From: Ficedula albicollis
Taxonomy: Eukaryota > Chordata > Aves > Passeriformes > Muscicapidae
Length of the DNA: 64,000 bases
NCBI RefSeq assembly: GCF_000247815.1
Contig: NC_021672.1
Coordinates: forward strand, 71,215,926 to 71,279,925
Direction: 5' to 3'
Part shown: positions 11,585-64,000 of the stretch, piece after piece
How the letters are laid out: every line of letters begins with the position of its first letter
Position numbering within the stretch: the stretch's first letter is position 1
Program-made: the position numbers and the translations under genes
The notes under the pieces: generated by a model
Told to the model about the DNA's origin: nothing
Seen by the model: the letters and a program-made list of their open reading frames with translations, nothing else
Database searches by the model: none

Positions 11585-14178
11585 AAATACAAAGGTTTGG
11601 CCTCCTCTATTTTGGGGATGTAGAGCTTCTCTTAGGCCAGAGAGCTGTTCTGCTCAATGCACCATCTAAACTCTGTTGACAGAGGAGAAGCAGGACAGGA
11701 ACTCTGATAACACCTGCACAGCAAAGGCCAGGCTTATGTCTAACTCTTACCCAAGCCAGGGCAGCACTACAAACTGCAGAAACTGAACTTCCAGATGCTT
11801 CCAGAGTGCACTCCATTTCAGAAACAAACTCTTCTGGGACTTTGTTGCCTGAACTCCCTTATGCCCCAGGGTCTCCCAATTACCCTTGAGCTGCTGCTTT
11901 AAGCATCCTGTAGGTCCTCTGGCACATCTGCCAGCCCTGTGCAGATCTCTGAGCTCCCACAGGGCATTTAAAGTTTAAAATCATGTGGCTGGATAGGCTC
12001 AAGCAACTGAACCCCATCTCTCTTTGTCAGTGCAGTTGTTTCAGCCTGCAGTTGTCCACGTGGCAGATTCCATTTCTGTATTTTTTAAAAAGTGATTAGA
12101 TTAGCTTCAGTTGGGACACCTCTTTGGGAACTGCCAGGGGACAGTTTGAAGGCCAGTCTGATTTATGTAGTCTGCACCTGGCTCCTTCCTTGCATGCTCT
12201 GTGGAAATCCAGATGGGTCAGGGATTCTTTCCTTCCCCACAACTCCAGCATTTGCTACTGCTTTCCATGTCTGCCTTCATCACTCTAGGTGTGTCCAGAC
12301 CACAAATCAGTGCCTACCACAGTTTAGCCTGCAGGCTCTCACTATTTTGTTTTTGTTTTTTGATTGAAGCCAGATTAACCTGCTCAAGTGTGTCAAAATC
12401 AGTAAAACCTTTATGAAATAAATACATGCCTTGAGCATGATCCTGCCTTTATGGTGAACCTCAAATTTCTTATTCTAGGATGGGACAAATAAGCAAAATA
12501 CACTTAGGGTCTCTAGAAAAAAATCCCCACCCAACACATGAAAAATCTGGGATTCAAGAACAGTTCTACTTGACATGCAGAGGCTTCCCTGGTGCCCTTT
12601 CATTTCTGAGACTTCTGGACACTGGAAGGAGATGCTGTGTATTAATGATTCTGATGACATGCAGTCATTTCCTCCCAACAGAGAGCTCTTGGGGGTTTTC
12701 TTTCTTAGATGATTAGAAGTCCATCTGCCATGAAAACCTCCTGTCACAGCAGGGGACTTGTGGAAAACATGAAAAGGGGACTTCAGCATCTGATAGAATT
12801 TAGTAAGAAACTGGGTGGCCTATTTTGGCTAAAATGTGGGGCAACCCTGCTTCATCAGATGATGTGGAAGGGCCTGGACTCTGCTTTACAGTGAACCACT
12901 GGGTATTATTTCCTGACCCTTTCCAGGCATATTGTGTGATCCCACGGATCACAGTCTCTCTGAGCCCAGCTGCTCATCCCTGAAGAGTAATAATCTCCCT
13001 TACAGTTTAGGGCACAAGGTCTTCAGGGCCAAGTACTGCTTCTTACAAGGTGCCAGCAGGGTTTCCAGGTGAGTGGGGTTCTGGACTTGACTGAAGCTTC
13101 TGACCCATGGCAGTGTAAAACAAAGAACAGTGACAACTACTTGTCTTCTGTCTTTATCCAAAAATAACTGTGACTTCTAAGAAAGCTAAGCAAGCCACAA
13201 CTCCAGTGTTTAGCCAGCAGTGACTACTGTGGCCTGGGTAATGTCTGTCCTAGGAAGTCCCACAGGGTGTCACTGCCTGGTTTTCCAACCCACGCTCTGT
13301 TCCAAAGAGCATATGCCATGGCTTGCAGGGGCGTTGAAGGTCCCTCCTGCCATCCCTCCTCCTCTCTCCACACTTGCCTTTTAAGTGAGATGTAAGGGTG
13401 TTGGGGAGAGAGAGGCTTTTGTAGGTTTTGAGTGTTTTCTCTTTCCATTCCTTTGCATCCTGGTTCATCTCTTGCCTCACAGGCTGGTTTTCTTCTCTTT
13501 GCTGCTTGCTTTCCCACCCACCAGACTCCCACCACTGTGCCACAAAAAGCTTTAACAGCTACAGTGCTGAGCTCCGTGACAGAGATGGAGAGCTAGGGGC
13601 CAGGGAGGAGCACAGAGGGGATTTCTGCCTTCTGTGGAGGAGTTTCACATGAATATTTTGTTTTGCTTGTTTGTTTTTAGGCCCTTCTGCTCTCTTCCAG
13701 CCTTTGAGCAGATCCTGGTTGGCCGTGCATACTCACAGAAACCAACACCCTAAGCAAGAGACATTGAAAAGCCCTCCTTGCTTTCCCCTGGTGTATGAAC
13801 TTCTTTGCTGAGAAAGGGATGCCATATTCTAGTACTAGGATTAGAAGGATGCAGGACACCAATGCTATGGAAAAGCCTTCCCCTCCACCCGTTTCCTCCA
13901 CCATCTTCCACAACAAACCCATCCTTTCCTGTCATGGAAAGTGGTGATGGAAAAATTGACACCCTCTAAACTTAGATTTCCTGACTGGTCCCTCACCAGT
14001 GCCAGCTGTTACTGTCATCTAACAGGGCTGATGTTGTTCCTTCCCAAGCCTGGCCACACCTACGTGTCTCATTCTTTCCACAATACCTTTCCTGTTCCCT
14101 TCTCTTGTTTTGTGTGTATTCCAGCCCCACAAGTGTTTCCCCAGCTCCTGCTTTCCTAAACCTTTCCATCTACAAGCC

Positions 14179-14250
14179 CTGCATGTCCTTTTCCACGTCC
14201 ATTTCCATGTCCATTTCCATGCCCATGTCAGTTTCCGTGTCCATCCCTCT
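14179..14250. repeat. Degenerate TTTCCATGTCCA-type simple repeat
   Basis: Repeated variants of CCATTTCCATGT occur in a row, alternating with GTCCATT units. It is a local minisatellite-like stretch about 270 bp beyond the last placed exon. Confidence 0.7.
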
Positions 14251-14516
14251 CCTCCTCTGTAGCCCTGCACTGCTCATTCCTCACTGCCTTCTCCACACCT
14301 TGCAGTTCCATCTTTCAGCTGTGCTCAGTACCTTGGCCATGAGCTCTCTGCCCCTCACTGGTGCAAAGGTAACGCCAAGAGGGCAGGAACTCAGCACTTC
14401 CCACCAGGCAGGAAGCAGAGATAAAGGGAGCAGGATGGGTGCAGTGTGGGATGCAAGGTGTGAAAGGCTTTTTTTCCTCTTTCCCTCTATCTGCTCTGTG
14501 TTCAGGCTGGAGTTAC

Positions 14517-62489
<47,973 letters not shown>

Positions 62490-64000
62490 CTGAAAAAAGG
62501 GCAAAAGAAGGAAAATCAGTGTTAATAATTCCAAGTCTGCAGAACTGGTTACTTCTTCAGACAGGTGAAACTCCATATTCCTGTTTGCAAACTCTTGTAC
62601 TTCTCAAAGCCACTCTTCAACAGTGGCAATGTTTTGCTCCCAGACTCCAGCCAGACAAGCAGTAAGGCAGGGGAGACAGTGCTGCTATTTGACATCCTAC
62701 CCAGGACATTGCCAGCAGGGAGAAACACTGAGCTCTGCTGGTCTCAGTCACTGTGCTTGGAGTTGAATTTGTCCCACCTAACTTTAGATGTACAAAGTTG
62801 GTCTAAGACAGCATCAGAGCTCCTTCTTTTGCTAGCAAAGTGAAATAAATTGATTTCTGCAGACACCTATTTGTCTTCCCTGGCAGGCCCGGGGGTGAAG
62901 AGCCAGACACTCTGTGCCAAATCTGCTGAAGAGAAATAAGTGTCAGGACTTAAAGAAGGTGTCATGATTCACCCCTTGGATTCAGCTCCTCCAGAGACTG
63001 ATGAGCCAGACGAATTCTCTGCTCTCACTGGCGGTGCTGCTGCTTGAAAATGCCACAGCAGATGATGCACATTGTCACTGCAAAGCACTCCTCACACTTG
63101 TGCCATCCTGGAAACAATGGATGGCAGTGATCCCACACAGAGAACATCTGGATGTTGAGGAGCAGCCTGAACACTGAGCCATCCAAATTGAAATAGATGG
63201 CTCGGAAAACTGACAGAGCACTTCATCAAAAAGCTGCCACATGTTAGGCAACTCCACCTCCATGCAGCTCCACTAACAAGGATTCACTTCAGAGAGATTT
63301 ATTTAATACACGTTAGGCAGCTCCACCTCCATGCAGCTCCACCAACAAGGATTCACTTCAGAGAGATTTATTTAATGCAATAAGTGGCCTTCTCTGCTTA
63401 CCAGAATACACTACTTATTTATGATGTGTGGGAGTCTTACCTACAGCTCCCAGTGGAGATCTCTGAGTCCCAGGCAGGCTTTAACCCCAGCACCTGATTT
63501 CCCAGGGCACTGCACCACAAATAACACACCAACACAGAGATGGGCTCGGGAGTAAAGCCAGCACAGCAATGGTGGAATAATCACAAGAGCTCACTTCACC
63601 CTAGGAAAGCCTGCTTAGACTCCCCTCTTGCACACAGGAGCACACAGGCAGCTACAGGGGATGATCTGGCACAAACACAAAGCTCCAGCTCTGCTCTGCA
63701 CCTCTCTCCACTGCTATATAAAAAGCATGAGAGAGTGGGTGCCTTTTAAAATCAATCCTTAATTGGCAATGAGCCATTCATATTTAACCACTCAGTGTGA
63801 AGTCAATTTTTTTTTTCATTGTGCTTTGCATCTTATTTTGAGAGCCAGAGCTTTTATCTCATCATTTTACCCTTAGAGAAAAAATAATACAGGTATTTTC
63901 TAGGAGACCAGGATTTATTGGGCTGTATCAGAGTTATTCTAGCAAGCCTGGAATAAAAGAAGAAATGAGAAACAGGGATCCCATGGGATGCCTTCCTGTT
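62490..64000 (-). other. 3' part of the first intron of CACNA2D4
   Basis: It contains no plausible start exon, signal peptide or CpG-rich promoter. A 69-bp duplication lies at 63243-63380. The start exon must be further right. Confidence 0.7.
63243..63380. repeat. Tandem duplication, 69-bp unit x 2
   Basis: Copies start at 63243 and 63312 with GTTAGGCA and share CTCCACCTCCATGCAGCTCC and CAGAGAGATTTATTTAAT. Confidence 0.93.

Larger units (their letters stand above)
1..14516 (-). other. Intronic sequence of CACNA2D4 (5' part of a long intron)
   Basis: No exon of CACNA2D4 or any other gene could be supported here. Mammals carry LRTM2 on the opposite strand inside CACNA2D4, and this long intron is a reasonable place for it. 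However, no leucine-rich-repeat reading frame is present, so if LRTM2 is conserved it lies further left. The stretch holds a 4 x 164-bp tandem array, an ERVL solo LTR, a CR1 tail, a 61-bp duplication and a candidate regulatory block near 4.0-4.3 kb, all listed separately. The rest is unremarkable AT-leaning DNA. Confidence 0.75.

Noticed and set aside
62490..64000. Start exon or promoter of CACNA2D4
   Set aside because: No signal-peptide-encoding frame with a donor in the required phase and no CpG-rich block was seen; it must be outside the window.

Overview
This window is vertebrate nuclear DNA, most likely from a songbird (passerine) genome assembly. Four things point to this. The only gene is split into short exons with GT-AG introns. 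CR1 LINE fragments ending in the ATTCTATGATTCTGTG-type tail recur. A solo LTR of the avian ERVL type sits in an intron. Assembly scars are present: an 82-base N gap and a 1.3-kb pure-C run. No bacterial genes, CRISPR arrays, tRNAs or rRNAs were seen.

The single gene recognised is CACNA2D4, the voltage-gated calcium channel auxiliary subunit alpha-2/delta-4. It lies on the minus strand and runs across almost the whole window. I placed 24 consecutive coding exons between 62489 (5' side) and 14517 (3' side). Together they hold 2243 coding bases that stay in one open frame across every junction, giving 747 complete codons. They cover the end of the N-terminal region, the VWA-N segment, the complete VWA domain with an intact MIDAS motif (DVSGS), and much of the Cache-like/VGCC-alpha2 region. 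The first exon (start codon and signal peptide) lies beyond the right edge. The last third of the protein (rest of the delta part and the GPI-anchor signal) lies beyond the left edge.

Layout: 62490-64000 is intron 1. From 62408 down to 47873 are the exons for the N-terminal part and the first half of VWA. From 47872 to 41668 is a 6.2-kb intron. From 41667 to 31093 are the rest of VWA and the start of the Cache region. From 27848 to 14517 are the Cache exons. From 14516 to 1 is the beginning of a long intron. In mammals the plus-strand gene LRTM2 is nested inside CACNA2D4, and the long left intron is a plausible place for it, but none of its leucine-rich-repeat coding sequence is visible here.

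Non-coding content: an ERVL solo LTR with a perfect 5-bp target-site duplication (9103-9654), at least six CR1 fragments, a 4 x 164-bp tandem array (2763-3418), and about ten short local tandem duplications scattered through the introns. A 402/401-bp direct repeat flanks the N gap and is probably a false assembly duplication. A compact block near 4.03-4.20 kb carries an RFX-type X-box and two TGAGTCA sites; it is the best candidate regulatory element. I found no convincing new biological system. The most useful leads are that candidate element, the poly-C tract and the duplication-rich introns.
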